Positions 51,268 through 60,092 of a stretch of 64,000 nucleotides of DNA are shown one piece after another. The notes beneath the pieces are model-generated. The model was given only the letters and a program-made list of their open reading frames with translations, made no database searches and was not told the origin of the DNA. A program made the position numbers and the translations under genes. Every line of letters starts with the position of its first letter. Positions within the stretch are counted from its first letter, which is position 1. This DNA is from DASUAS01 sp963819475 (GTDB lineage Bacteria; Actinomycetota; Acidimicrobiia; IMCC26256; DASPTH01): positions 124,001-188,000 of the forward strand of contig CAWFWE010000002.1 of NCBI GenBank assembly GCA_963819475.1, written 5' to 3'.

Positions 51268-52578
51268 TCAGCTGTCCTCGGGGCCGATCCCCAGGAACGC
51301 CTCGAGCGTGCGGTGCAGGTTGACCACGCGGCACTCCTCGGTCGGCGAGACCGTGAGGTGCGTGAAACCGGGCTGGTGCAGCCCACGCTGCGTGCGCGCG
51401 AAGTTGCCGACGTCCTGGTTGAGCACGAGCCCGAACGGCGGGTCGGCGTCGGGCGGGAGGAGCGCGTCGAACGGCTTCGCCCGCGGCACGTCGGCCTGCT
51501 GCACGCGCGTGAACGCGAACACGTCCATGAACGCCTCTTCGACGTGCGTGCCCGGACGCGCCCGCACGACGGAGAGCATGTCGGCGAACACGAGCACCGT
51601 GATGTTGGGGAACAGGTTGTACTGCTCCATGTCGAGCACGTGGTGGTCGCTGTACGACGAGAGGTCGATGCCCTGCTCGCGGTTCACGTCACGCACCATG
51701 CGGGCCAACATCCCGCGGAGCGTGTCGCCCTCGGGGATGGGCGGCATCGGAGCGGCGCGGTCCTGCACGCCGATGCGGCCGCCCATCACCTCCACGAACG
51801 CCGCGAACACGTCCTCGTCGCGGCCCGGGCGGCCCTGGCGCGGCGACGGGAGGCCGTACGACTGGACCAGCCGGCCGTGACGGGGCCAGATCACCTGCGG
51901 GCCGTTGACGTCGTCGGCCATGCCCAGCATCTCGCGGTGGATGCCCTGCACGTGGTACGTCTCGCTGAAGCCCTCGATGAGCGTCTTCCAGTTGCAGTCG
52001 GCGCGCACCGAGATCAGCGCCTGGCCGCGGAACTCCTCGAGGTGCGCCCACGTGGTCTCGGCCGGGACCGGGTCCAGGAACTCGGCGAGCGGGCCGGCCT
52101 CCGGGTCGAGGTTCACGAACACCAGCGGGCCCCAGGTGTCGACCTGCACGCCGATGAGGGGGTAGTCGTCGTTGAGGACGCCGAACTCACGCCGTGACGG
52201 CACCTCGCGCAGGCGGCCGTCGAGCCCCCATGTCCACCGGTGGAACGGGCAGCGGATCTCGGCCAGGTCGGCCCCCGAGCCGCTGCAGAGCTCGCTGCCG
52301 CGGTGGCGGCACACGTTCTGGAACGCCCGCAGCACGCCGTCGTCGCCGCGGACGATCAGCACCGAGATCCGCCCGACGCGGTACTCGTGCCAGTCGCCCG
52401 GGCGCGCGACGTGGTCCACGGTGCAGGCCAGTTGCCAGGCGCGCGGCCACACGTCGGTCATCTCGCGTTCGAAGAACTCCGGCGACGTGTAGCGCGCCGC
52501 CGGGATCTTCACCGGGGTGACGCGCTCGCGCCCGACCGGGGTCTCGAGCAGCACGTCGCCGGACATCTCTGCGCTCAT
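51268..52578 (-). CDS. Rieske non-heme iron oxygenase, alpha subunit
   Basis: Protein of 436 residues. Rieske centre CRHRG (about residue 90) and CPFHRWTW (about 110); mononuclear iron region NWKTLIEGFSETYHVQGIHR with two His, and the third ligand Asp farther on. It hydroxylates aromatic or other substrates using electrons from a reductase, which is not encoded nearby. The ATG overlaps the upstream amidohydrolase stop (ATGA). Part of the IclR-linked operon. Confidence 0.9.
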   Translation of the reverse strand: MSAEMSGDVLLETPVGRERVTPVKIPAARYTSPEFFEREMTDVWPRAWQLACTVDHVARPGDWHEYRVGRISVLIVRGDDGVLRAFQNVCRHRGSELCSGSGADLAEIRCPFHRWTWGLDGRLREVPSRREFGVLNDDYPLIGVQVDTWGPLVFVNLDPEAGPLAEFLDPVPAETTWAHLEEFRGQALISVRADCNWKTLIEGFSETYHVQGIHREMLGMADDVNGPQVIWPRHGRLVQSYGLPSPRQGRPGRDEDVFAAFVEVMGGRIGVQDRAAPMPPIPEGDTLRGMLARMVRDVNREQGIDLSSYSDHHVLDMEQYNLFPNITVLVFADMLSVVRARPGTHVEEAFMDVFAFTRVQQADVPRAKPFDALLPPDADPPFGLVLNQDVGNFARTQRGLHQPGFTHLTVSPTEECRVVNLHRTLEAFLGIGPEDS

Positions 52579-54302
52579 CGCATGCCTCGCACGAGCTTGC
52601 CGGGGCGGGCGCCGGTCTCCTCGCCGTCGTGCATGGTCTCCTCTCCGGCGACGAAGGTGGAGCGGTAGCCGTCGGCGCGCTGGATGAGACGACGCGCACC
52701 ACCGGGCAGGTCGTGCACGAGCTGTGGCAGCGCGAGCGACAGCGCGTCGAAGTCGATCACGTTGAGGTCGGCCCGGTAGCCCGGCACCACCACGCCCCGA
52801 TCACCCAGGCCGTACAGCCGGGCGGTGTCGCGCGACTGCTTCTGTACCACGAGCTCCAGCGGGAGGCGCTCGCCGCGCTCGCGGTCGCGGGCCCAGTGCG
52901 TGAGCATGAACGTGGGGATCGACGCGTCGCAGATGGCGCCGCAGTGCGCGCCGCCGTCAGACAGGCCGAGGGCTGCGTTCGGGTGCAGGATCATCTCGCG
53001 CATGTCGTCGAGGTTGCCGTAGCTGTAGCCGAGGAGCGCCTTCATCACCAGCTCGCGCCCGTCATGGGCGAGCATGACGTCGTAGAGCACCGCCTCGGGG
53101 TCGCGTCGCTCGCGGGCGGCGATGGCGGCGATGCTGCGGTCGGGCGTGGGCTCGTAGTCGGGCGGCTCACCGATCGGGAACATCGTGTCGAGGCCGGTCC
53201 CGAGGATGGCGTCGAGCGGGCTCGCCGGCGACGTCTCGGAGAGGATGGCGTCCCGCACCTCGGGTCGCCGCAGCTCCACCACCCGCTCGGCGAGCGGGAG
53301 GTCGGCGATCTTCAGGTACGTGGGCCGGGCCAGGAACGGGTGGAAGGTCTGGAAGCCGATCAGCAGGTTGAGCGGGCGCCCGCCCACCTGGCCGCGGAGG
53401 TCGGCGCCCTCGGCGTTGGCCTCCTGGGCCAGCCGGAGGACGTCGCGCCACTGGTCGGGGGCGAGGTTGTGTTGGGAGAGGGCGAAGCTCACCGGCCGGC
53501 CGATGGTCGCGGAGAGGCGGCGCATCCAGGCGACCTCGCGCTCGGGGGCCTCGAGGTCCTCGCCCATCACGCCCGCGGGCGCCAGCTCGAACAGGCCGGT
53601 CCCGAGCTCGCCGAGGACCGCGCCGATCCCGAACAGCTCATCCTCGGCGGCGAAGGTGCCGGGCACCGGTTCGCCGTCGACGGCGCGGTGCATGATCGTG
53701 CGCGACGTCGAGAAGCCGAGGGCGCCGGCGCGGATGCCGTCGCGCACGAGCTCGGCCATGGCCGCGATGTCGTCGGCGGTCGCGGGCTCGTTCTTGGCGC
53801 CGCGCTCACCCATCACGTACGCGCGCACCGCGCCGTGCGGCACCTGCGTGCCGACGTCGACCACGCGCGGCATGGAATCGAGCACGTCGAGGTACTCGGG
53901 GAAGGTCTCCCAGCCCCAGGTGATGCCCTCGTTGAGGGCGGTGCCGGGGATGTCCTCGACGCCCTCCATGAGCTGGATGAGCCAGTCCTCCTGGCCGGGG
54001 CGCACGGGGGCGAAGCCGACGCCGCAGTTGCCCATCACCACGGTGGTGACACCGTGCCAGCACGAGGGCGTGAGCAGCGGGTCCCAGGTGACCTGCCCGT
54101 CGTAGTGCGTGTGCAGGTCGACGAAGCCGGGCGTGACGAGCAGGCCGTCGGCGTCGACGGTGCGCCGGGCGCCGGCGTCGTCGAGCGCGCCGGGCGCGGC
54201 CACCTCGGTGATCGTGCCGTCGTCGACGGCGACGTCGGCCGGGCGGGGCGGGGCGCCGGTCCCGTCGACCAGGGTGCCGCCGCGGATCACGAGCTCGTGC
54301 AT
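52575..54302 (-). CDS. amidohydrolase (N-acyl-D-amino-acid deacylase family), first copy
   Basis: Metal-dependent hydrolase of 575 residues. Features: LVIRGGTLVDGTGAPPRPAD, VTPGFVDLHTHYDGQVTWDP (HxH), MGNCGVGFAPVRPG, RRLSATIGRPVSFAL and GLSDGGAHCGAICDASIP (catalytic Asp). Family members deacylate D-amino acids or open amide/lactam bonds; this subgroup is common in actinobacteria with unknown substrate. First gene of the operon and divergent from the IclR regulator. Confidence 0.85.
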   Translation of the reverse strand: MHELVIRGGTLVDGTGAPPRPADVAVDDGTITEVAAPGALDDAGARRTVDADGLLVTPGFVDLHTHYDGQVTWDPLLTPSCWHGVTTVVMGNCGVGFAPVRPGQEDWLIQLMEGVEDIPGTALNEGITWGWETFPEYLDVLDSMPRVVDVGTQVPHGAVRAYVMGERGAKNEPATADDIAAMAELVRDGIRAGALGFSTSRTIMHRAVDGEPVPGTFAAEDELFGIGAVLGELGTGLFELAPAGVMGEDLEAPEREVAWMRRLSATIGRPVSFALSQHNLAPDQWRDVLRLAQEANAEGADLRGQVGGRPLNLLIGFQTFHPFLARPTYLKIADLPLAERVVELRRPEVRDAILSETSPASPLDAILGTGLDTMFPIGEPPDYEPTPDRSIAAIAARERRDPEAVLYDVMLAHDGRELVMKALLGYSYGNLDDMREMILHPNAALGLSDGGAHCGAICDASIPTFMLTHWARDRERGERLPLELVVQKQSRDTARLYGLGDRGVVVPGYRADLNVIDFDALSLALPQLVHDLPGGARRLIQRADGYRSTFVAGEETMHDGEETGARPGKLVRGMR

Positions 54303-54402
54303 AGGTCCCCCACGTCAGGAAGCAGTTCCACCCATCATCGCATGATCGAAATGTGCAGCACAAGGGTTGCAATATTCGAACGCTCCTGCGACACTCCCGA
54401 CC
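54303..54402. promoter_or_regulatory. divergent control region between amidohydrolase and IclR genes
   Basis: About 100 bases between start codons. It contains TCGAA (54343-54347 region) and TTCGA (54375-54379 region) arms about 27 bases apart, and TTGCAA (54367-54372) between them. These are candidate IclR contacts; no firm promoter elements were identified. Confidence 0.4.
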
Positions 54403-55287
54403 ATGGCCCGGACGTCACCGCCGACCGACCGCGTGGTCGCCACCGTCTCCCTGCTCGCCGCCCGGCCCGACCAGCCGCTCTCGCTGGCCGAGCTCACCCG
54501 GCGCCTCGGGGTCAACAAGTCGACCGGGCACGCCATCCTCGCCAGCCTGGTCGCCGCCGGGTGGGTGCTGCGGGACCCGACCCGCAAGACCTACCGGCTG
54601 GGGCCGGCGCTGGTGGCGCTCGGGCGCACCGCGTCGGCGTCGTTCCCGGCGCTCGACTTCGCCCGGCCCGCCATGGGTGAGCTCAGCCGTGAGTTCGCCG
54701 CCACCTGCGCCGCGCTCGGGGTGGGCGAGGGCGAGGTCACGGTTCTCGACCAGGTCGACGACCCGCGCGCCGGCGCCAACGCCTTCCGGGTTGGGGCGTC
54801 GTTCCCGCTCCGCCCGCCGCTCGGTGCGGCGGTGCTCGCCTGGGCGCCGGACTCGGTGCGCGACGAGTGGCTGGGCCAGGTGCCCGCCGACACGCGCGCC
54901 CACTACGCCGAGGCGCTCGTGGCCACCCACGACCGCGGGTTCGCGGTCGAGATCGGCTCCACCCCGGTGGCGCGCGTCCGCGAGCTGGTCACCCTCCTCG
55001 GCGACGACACGTCGGCGCGTGCCGTCCTCGACCGACTCGCCGACGAGCTCGCCACCCACGCCGAGTTCCTCGCCCTCCAGCTCGAGCCCGATCGCGAGTA
55101 CGCCGTCAACGTGGTCAACGCGCCGGTGTTCGACCACACCGGCCAGGTCACGCTGGTGCTCTCGCTGACCGGCTTCGGCCGCCCGCTGCTCGGCGCGGAG
55201 GCCCTGGCGGCGGGGGGCCGCCTGGTCGACGCGACGGCTGCACTCACCGCCGCGCTGGGCGGCCGCTCACGAACATCCGTCAGTTGA
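54403..55287 (+). CDS. IclR-type transcriptional regulator
   Basis: Protein of 294 residues. Winged HTH: RVVATVSLLAARPDQPLSLAELTRRLGVNKSTGHAIL (residues 10-46, in part), KTYRLGPALVALGR, then an effector domain with GASFPLRPPLGAAVLAWAP and a C-terminal VVNAPVFDHTGQVTLVLSLTGF. IclR proteins usually control adjacent catabolic genes through a small-molecule effector. ATG at 54403 is preferred to the TTG at 54367 upstream. Confidence 0.88.
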   Translation: MARTSPPTDRVVATVSLLAARPDQPLSLAELTRRLGVNKSTGHAILASLVAAGWVLRDPTRKTYRLGPALVALGRTASASFPALDFARPAMGELSREFAATCAALGVGEGEVTVLDQVDDPRAGANAFRVGASFPLRPPLGAAVLAWAPDSVRDEWLGQVPADTRAHYAEALVATHDRGFAVEIGSTPVARVRELVTLLGDDTSARAVLDRLADELATHAEFLALQLEPDREYAVNVVNAPVFDHTGQVTLVLSLTGFGRPLLGAEALAAGGRLVDATAALTAALGGRSRTSVS

Positions 55288-55334
55288 CCCTCGCATCTGA
55301 CGGTCTTCTGCCGGATGCTCGGGCGAGGGCGGTC

Positions 55335-57053
55335 TCAGACGAGTGACGGGGTGGTGGTGTCACGCCCGGAGCGGAGGAGCCGGCCCGAGCGGGACTCGGT
55401 GAGCTTCCCGTCGCGCACGATGCCGGTGCCGTTCACGAGCACGTGCTCGATGCCGTCGGCCTCCGCGTACAGGCGGCCGGCGCCCCCGGGCAGGTCCATG
55501 CGCATGCGCACGTCGTGGCTCCCCATGGTCTCGGGGTCGAGGACGACGACGTCCGCCTTCCAGCCCTCCGCCACCCGGCCCCGCTCCTTCACGCCGTAGA
55601 ACTGCGCGGGCACGTCGGTGAGGAGGCTGACCGCCTCCTCCAGCGGGAGCAGCCGGCGCTGGCGCACCGCCTTGCCCAGCACCTCGGTGGCGTAGTTGAA
55701 CGACGCCAGCAGGTCGAGGTGGGCGCCGGCGTCGGACGCGCCGATGAGGGCGCGCCGGTCGCGCCACACGTGGATGCGCGCCTTCCAGTCATCGTCGGTG
55801 TCGGGCGCGGGGACGGTGCCGAAGCTGGTGTTGAGCTCGTCGGCACGGGCGATGGAGGTGAGCACGTCCCACGCGCTGCGGCCCTCCGCCTCGGCGATCT
55901 CGCCGACCATGCGGCCCCGGTACTCCTCGTTCTCGGGCGCCACGACGTCGTGGATCTTGAGGTTCGCCCAGTTGGCCAGCATCCGCAGCCCGTTCTCGTC
56001 GCTCTGGGCGCGCTCGTCGAGCTTGGCCAGCGCGTCCTTGTCGTCGAAGAACTTCAGCTTCTCGTCGAGCGGGAGGCCCATGACGTCCTCCCATCCGGGC
56101 ATGGCGTCGAGGACGAAGCCGGAGCGGAACGACAGGTACACCGGGAAGCTCATGGGCACGGTGAGCGCCACGACGCGGCCGCCGTGCTCACGGGCGTAGG
56201 TGCCGGCCTCGAGCTTCTGCTCGGCGTCCTTGAGGTTCTTGGCGTTGACGCCGAGCACGTTCCAGTTGAGCGGCCGTTGCGCGCCGGCCGACATCGCCGC
56301 CATCAGCTCGACCGCCCACGGCTCGAACGGGCCCACCATGGGTATGAACTCGAGCGACGTGCCCTCGTACTCCGACAGCGTCGAGCAGAGGTCGACGAGC
56401 TCGTCGCGCGTGGCGAAGCGCGACGGCACCATGTGGCCCTCGGCGTCGTTGTGGGTGCGCGCCCACGACGACGAGAAGCCGAGCGCGCCGGCTTCGAGCC
56501 CGGCGCGCAGCAGCGCCTGCATCGCCTCGAGCTCCTCCGGCTTCGCCTCGCGCGCGGTGGCCTCCTCCCCCATCACCACGCGGCGGATGGCGGAGTGGCC
56601 CACCATGAACCCGGCGTTGATGCCGAGCCGGCCCTCGATCTCGTCGAAGTACTCGGCGGTCGACGTCCAGTTCCACGGCACGCCCTCGCGGAGCGACTCG
56701 AGCGGCATGCCCTCGACGCGCGCCAGCATCCGCATGAGGTACTCGCCGTCGGCGGCGTCGTCCGACAACGGGGCGATGGTGAAGCCGCAGTTGCCGGCCA
56801 GCGCGGTCGTGACACCGTGGAGCGGCGACGGCGTGAGCGCGCCATCCCAGAACACCTGCGCGTCATAGTGCGTGTGCACGTCGACGAAGCCGGGCGTGAC
56901 CACCTTGCCGGTGGCGTCGATCGTCTCGGCCGCCTCCTCCGCGAGGTCACCGATCGCGACCACGCGGTCGCCCTGGATCCCGACGTCGGCGCGCCGGCGG
57001 GCGCTCCCGGTGCCGTCGACCAGGTCGCCACCTCGGATCAGGATGTCGTACAT
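55335..57053 (-). CDS. amidohydrolase (N-acyl-D-amino-acid deacylase family), second copy
   Basis: Metal-dependent hydrolase of 572 residues. It has ILIRGGDLVDGTGSARRRAD, VTPGFVDVHTHYDAQVFWDG, LAGNCGFTIAPLSDDAAD, GALGFSSSWARTHND and IGASDAGAHLDLLASFNY. Similar in plan to the copy at 52.6 kb but clearly diverged. ATG has GAAAGGA at SD distance and TACGCT (57083-57088, minus strand) further up. Convergent with the IclR gene; may process a related substrate. Confidence 0.87.
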   Translation of the reverse strand: MYDILIRGGDLVDGTGSARRRADVGIQGDRVVAIGDLAEEAAETIDATGKVVTPGFVDVHTHYDAQVFWDGALTPSPLHGVTTALAGNCGFTIAPLSDDAADGEYLMRMLARVEGMPLESLREGVPWNWTSTAEYFDEIEGRLGINAGFMVGHSAIRRVVMGEEATAREAKPEELEAMQALLRAGLEAGALGFSSSWARTHNDAEGHMVPSRFATRDELVDLCSTLSEYEGTSLEFIPMVGPFEPWAVELMAAMSAGAQRPLNWNVLGVNAKNLKDAEQKLEAGTYAREHGGRVVALTVPMSFPVYLSFRSGFVLDAMPGWEDVMGLPLDEKLKFFDDKDALAKLDERAQSDENGLRMLANWANLKIHDVVAPENEEYRGRMVGEIAEAEGRSAWDVLTSIARADELNTSFGTVPAPDTDDDWKARIHVWRDRRALIGASDAGAHLDLLASFNYATEVLGKAVRQRRLLPLEEAVSLLTDVPAQFYGVKERGRVAEGWKADVVVLDPETMGSHDVRMRMDLPGGAGRLYAEADGIEHVLVNGTGIVRDGKLTESRSGRLLRSGRDTTTPSLV

Positions 57054-57119
57054 GCGGGCGGTCCTTTCGTGAACGTCGGTCGAGCGTAGACCCGGTTGGA
57101 GTCCCGTAGTGTCCCGGTC

Positions 57120-57812
57120 ATGGATCTGACCGAAGCGCTGCGCAGCACCGGAGCGGTACGCGACTTCCGTCCCGACCCGGTGCCCGACGAGGTCGTCTAC
57201 CGGCTGCTCGACACCGCGAGGTTCGCGCCGAACGGCGGGAACCGCCAGGCGTGGCACGTGGTCGTCGTGCGCGACCCGGCGGTGAAGGAGGGCCTGCGCG
57301 ACCTGTACCTCCCGGGGTGGTACGAGTACCTGGCGCAGATGGAGGCCGGCCTCACGCCGTTCGCGGCGGTGACCGACCGCGACGCGGAGACGGCGGCCCG
57401 GGCGCGCGCACCGGAGATCGAGGCGCGGGTCGTGGAGCAGGGGTCGGGGTTCGCCGAGCAGTTCCACCGCTCGCCGCTGCTGCTCGTGCTCCTCGCCGAC
57501 CTGCGCAACCTCGCGACCGTCGACCGCGACCTCGACCGCTACACCCTGGTCGGCGGCGCGTCGATCTACCCGTTCGCGTGGAGCCTGCTGCTCGCCGCCC
57601 ACGAGGCGGGCCTCGGTGGCGTGCTCACCACCATGCCCATCCGCCAGGAGCCGGCGCTGAAGGAGCTGCTCGGTGTGCCCGGGCCGCTGGTGGCGGCGGG
57701 CGTCATCGCCCTCGGGTACCCGGCCGGGCGCCGGGCCACCCGGCTGCGGCGCAATCCGGTCGAGTCGTTCACGACCGTCGACCGCTACGACGGGGCCGCG
57801 TTCACGGCGTAG
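57120..57812 (+). CDS. nitroreductase-family FMN protein
   Basis: Protein of 230 residues. N-terminal LRSTGAVRDFRPDPVPDEVVYRLLDTARFAPNGGNRQAWHVVVV is the nitroreductase FMN-binding pattern (quoted across residues 7-50 in part), and LGGVLTTMPIRQEPALKELLGVPG holds the second FMN region. Probably reduces enones, nitro groups or flavins. TAGTGT (57107-57112) is 7 bases before the ATG. Confidence 0.88.
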   Translation: MDLTEALRSTGAVRDFRPDPVPDEVVYRLLDTARFAPNGGNRQAWHVVVVRDPAVKEGLRDLYLPGWYEYLAQMEAGLTPFAAVTDRDAETAARARAPEIEARVVEQGSGFAEQFHRSPLLLVLLADLRNLATVDRDLDRYTLVGGASIYPFAWSLLLAAHEAGLGGVLTTMPIRQEPALKELLGVPGPLVAAGVIALGYPAGRRATRLRRNPVESFTTVDRYDGAAFTA

Positions 57813-58611
57813 CGCGGATCTCGCCGTGGAGGATCCCGAACCAGGCGTCCGGGGATGCACTCCACGCCCGCCAGGCGGCGGCGAGGTCGTCGAGCTCGGC
57901 CGGCGTCGCCAGGCCCCGGTCGACGGCCTGCTCGGCGAAGGCGGAACCGACCACCCGGTCCGCCCACATGCCGCCCCACCACGCCCGGTCGGCGTCGGAC
58001 GCGAAGCACCAGGCCGACGCGGTCGCGTCGACGGCCGAGAAGCCCGCGGCGCGCGCCCACTGCAGCAGGTGCCGGCCGGCGTCGGGTTCGGCGTCGTTGC
58101 CGCGCGCGACGTCGTGGTACAGCGCGAGCCAGCGCGTGAGGCGCGGGTCGCCGGGAAACCACGTGAACGACGCGTAGTCGGAGTCGCGCGCGGCGACCAC
58201 GCCGCCGGGCGCGCACACCCGCCGCATCTCCACCAGCGCCGCGATCGGGTCGGTGAGGTGCTGCAACACCTGGTGCGCGTGCACGACGTCGTACGCGTCG
58301 TCGGGGAACGCGAGCGCGTACACGTCGCCCACGTCGAAGGTCACGTTGTCGACGCCGGCGTCGCGCGCCGCGTCACGCGCGCTCGCCAGCACCTCGGGCT
58401 CGCGGTCGATGCCGACGACCTTGCCCGGCGCGACCCGTGACGCGATGTCGACCGTGATCGTGCCCGGACCGCAGCCGACGTCGAGGACGCGCGCGCCGGG
58501 GGTGAACGCGTCGAGCACGTGCCCGGCCGAGTTCTCCGCCGTGCGCCACCGGTGTGAGCGCAGCACGCTCTCGTGGTGGCCGTGGGTGTAGACGTCGCGC
58601 CGCGCGCTCAC
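57802..58611 (-). CDS. class I SAM-dependent methyltransferase
   Basis: Methyltransferase of 269 residues. SAM motif I ARVLDVGCGPGTITVDIA near residue 40, VVGIDREPEVLASAR, then DAYDVVHAHQVLQHLTDP and LVEMRRVCAPGGVVAARDSDY (motifs II-III). Length and motifs match the UbiE-like small-molecule group. The GTG overlaps the stop of the upstream NTF2 gene by four bases. Confidence 0.88.
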   Translation of the reverse strand: MSARRDVYTHGHHESVLRSHRWRTAENSAGHVLDAFTPGARVLDVGCGPGTITVDIASRVAPGKVVGIDREPEVLASARDAARDAGVDNVTFDVGDVYALAFPDDAYDVVHAHQVLQHLTDPIAALVEMRRVCAPGGVVAARDSDYASFTWFPGDPRLTRWLALYHDVARGNDAEPDAGRHLLQWARAAGFSAVDATASAWCFASDADRAWWGGMWADRVVGSAFAEQAVDRGLATPAELDDLAAAWRAWSASPDAWFGILHGEIRATP

Positions 58612-58994
58612 TCCGGATCGGACGAGATGCCGGCGGGGTCGAAGAACGCGCGGAGGGAGACGATCCGGCCGTCGCCGTCGAACACCATGTGGTCGACGAT
58701 GGGCGCCAGCACCATTCGTTCGGTTCCGTGACCGACGTGCACCGCGAGGAACACGAGGGCCTCGTCGCCCACGACGATGGGCGCGGCGGTGGCGTGCAGG
58801 TCGAGGTCCATCTGGCCCGCGCCGGCGTCGAAGAACGCACCGATCGCCTCGACGCCCCGGTTCACCGGCGCGCCGACCGGGTCCTCGTGCACCGCCTGGG
58901 GCGCGAACAGCGAGAGCCACGTCTCGCGGTCCTTGGCCGACTCCGCCGTGCAGTACGTCTTGACCACCTGTTCGACGTGTTCGGGCGTCACCAT
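58608..58994 (-). CDS. NTF2/SnoaL-like protein
   Basis: Protein of 128 residues with the SnoaL-type fold: VVKTYCTAESAKDRETWLSLFAPQAVHEDPVGAP, then VEAIGAFFDAG and VDHMVFDGDGRIVSLRAFFDPA. Such proteins act as isomerases, hydratases or ligand binders. ATG with TAGCCT (59002-59007, minus strand) 7 bases upstream. Translationally coupled to the methyltransferase by a GTGA overlap. Confidence 0.82.
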   Translation of the reverse strand: MVTPEHVEQVVKTYCTAESAKDRETWLSLFAPQAVHEDPVGAPVNRGVEAIGAFFDAGAGQMDLDLHATAAPIVVGDEALVFLAVHVGHGTERMVLAPIVDHMVFDGDGRIVSLRAFFDPAGISSDPE

Positions 58995-59028
58995 CGCGCC
59001 GAGGCTACCGACTGGGCCCCGGGCAGGT

Positions 59029-59508
59029 TCACGCGGTGGCAGTGTCGGGCCGCGACCGACGCCGGCGCAACGTGTCGAAGGCGTTGCCGAGCTGGCGCAC
59101 CTGGGTGCGGCTCAGGTGGTCGAGGAAGTGGCGCCGCACGCCGTCGACGTGGGTCGGCGCGGCCGCCTCGAGCGCGGCGAGGCCGGCGTCGGTGAGGACG
59201 GCCAGGGTCACCCGCCGGTCGGTCGCGCTCGGCTCGCGTGCCACCAACCCGAGGCGCACGAGGCCGTCGAGCCGGCGGGTCAGGCCGCTCGGCGACAGGT
59301 GCAGCCGCTCGGCGAGGTCGCACATGCGCAGCCGGCGGTCGGGAGCCTCCGAGAGGTTCACGAGCACGCCGTAGTCGCCCTCGTCGAACCCGAACCCGTC
59401 CTGGAGCTCGGCGGTGAGGGCGGCGTGGACGTCGGCGTAAACCTCCACCAGCCCGCGCCAGGCCCGCATCTCCTCGTCGTCGAGCCACTGCGTGGGGCGT
59501 ACCTCCAT
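59029..59508 (-). CDS. MarR-family transcriptional regulator
   Basis: Protein of 159 residues. Winged HTH: GDYGVLVNLSEAPDRRLRM, DLAERLHLSPSGLTRRLDGLVRLGLV (recognition helix), ATDRRVTLAVLTDAGLAALE (wing). ATG at 59508 is chosen because TACACT (59516-59521, minus strand) is 7 bases upstream. It likely controls the divergent VOC gene and itself through sites in the intergenic region. Confidence 0.9.
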   Translation of the reverse strand: MEVRPTQWLDDEEMRAWRGLVEVYADVHAALTAELQDGFGFDEGDYGVLVNLSEAPDRRLRMCDLAERLHLSPSGLTRRLDGLVRLGLVAREPSATDRRVTLAVLTDAGLAALEAAAPTHVDGVRRHFLDHLSRTQVRQLGNAFDTLRRRRSRPDTATA

Positions 59509-59518
59509 GCCCCCCAGT

Positions 59519-59558
59519 GTACCGGTACCTGTGCGTGGGCAATAGTTGACAGCACAAC
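59519..59558. promoter_or_regulatory. divergent MarR/VOC promoter with two inverted repeats
   Basis: GTACCGGTAC (59519-59528), a perfect palindrome, overlaps the MarR -10. GTTG-N6-CAAC (59545-59558) overlaps the VOC -35 TTGACA (59546-59551), which is followed by TAGGGT at 59567-59572. Both are candidate MarR operators. Confidence 0.55.
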
Positions 59559-59632
59559 CAATGTGGTAGGGTTTGGCGTCGGGTGTACTGGTGAGCGACA
59601 CGATGAAGGTGCCCCGGGAAGGCGGTCCGAGG

Positions 59633-60080
59633 ATGAAGACGATCGAGCTTGGCCACGCGGTGCTCTACGTGCGCGACCTCGAGCGCTCCCGTCACTTCTA
59701 CGGCGACATCCTGGGTCTCCCCGAGATCGGGCCCGCCTTCCCGGGGGCGGCCGGGTTCGGCGGCGGTCGCACGCACCACGAGCTGCTGCTCATCGAGGTG
59801 GGCCCGACGGCGGCGTCGCCGCCCCCCGGGCGCCGCACCGGCCTCTACCACCTCGGGTTCAAGATCGGTACGACCGACGACGAGCTCCGCGACGCGATCC
59901 GTGACCTGCAGGAGGCGGGGGTGACCATCGTCGGGGCGTCGGACCACACGGTGACCCACTCGCTGTACGTCCAGGATCCCGACGGCAACGAGCTCGAGCT
60001 CTACATCGACGTGCAGCCGGAGGCATGGCGCGACGACCCCGCGCTCGGTGTTCGCGCCGATCAAACCCCTGCGCATCTGA
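59633..60080 (+). CDS. VOC-family dioxygenase/glyoxalase, C-terminal frameshift
   Basis: Begins MKTIELGHAVLYVRDLERSRHFY, contains RRTGLYHLGFKIGTTDDEL and VTHSLYVQDPDGNELELYID, the extradiol-dioxygenase-like VOC pattern with His and Glu metal ligands. After DDPALG the frame runs past its natural end; one base later the other frame gives VFAPIKPLRI and TGA at 60078-60080, the expected C-terminus of such proteins. One extra base near 60046-60052 is inferred (length 3n+1). ATG at 59633 is used; ATG at 59603 is possible. Divergent MarR regulator suggests ligand-induced expression. Confidence 0.75.
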
Positions 60081-60092
60081 GCGATCCGTGGC

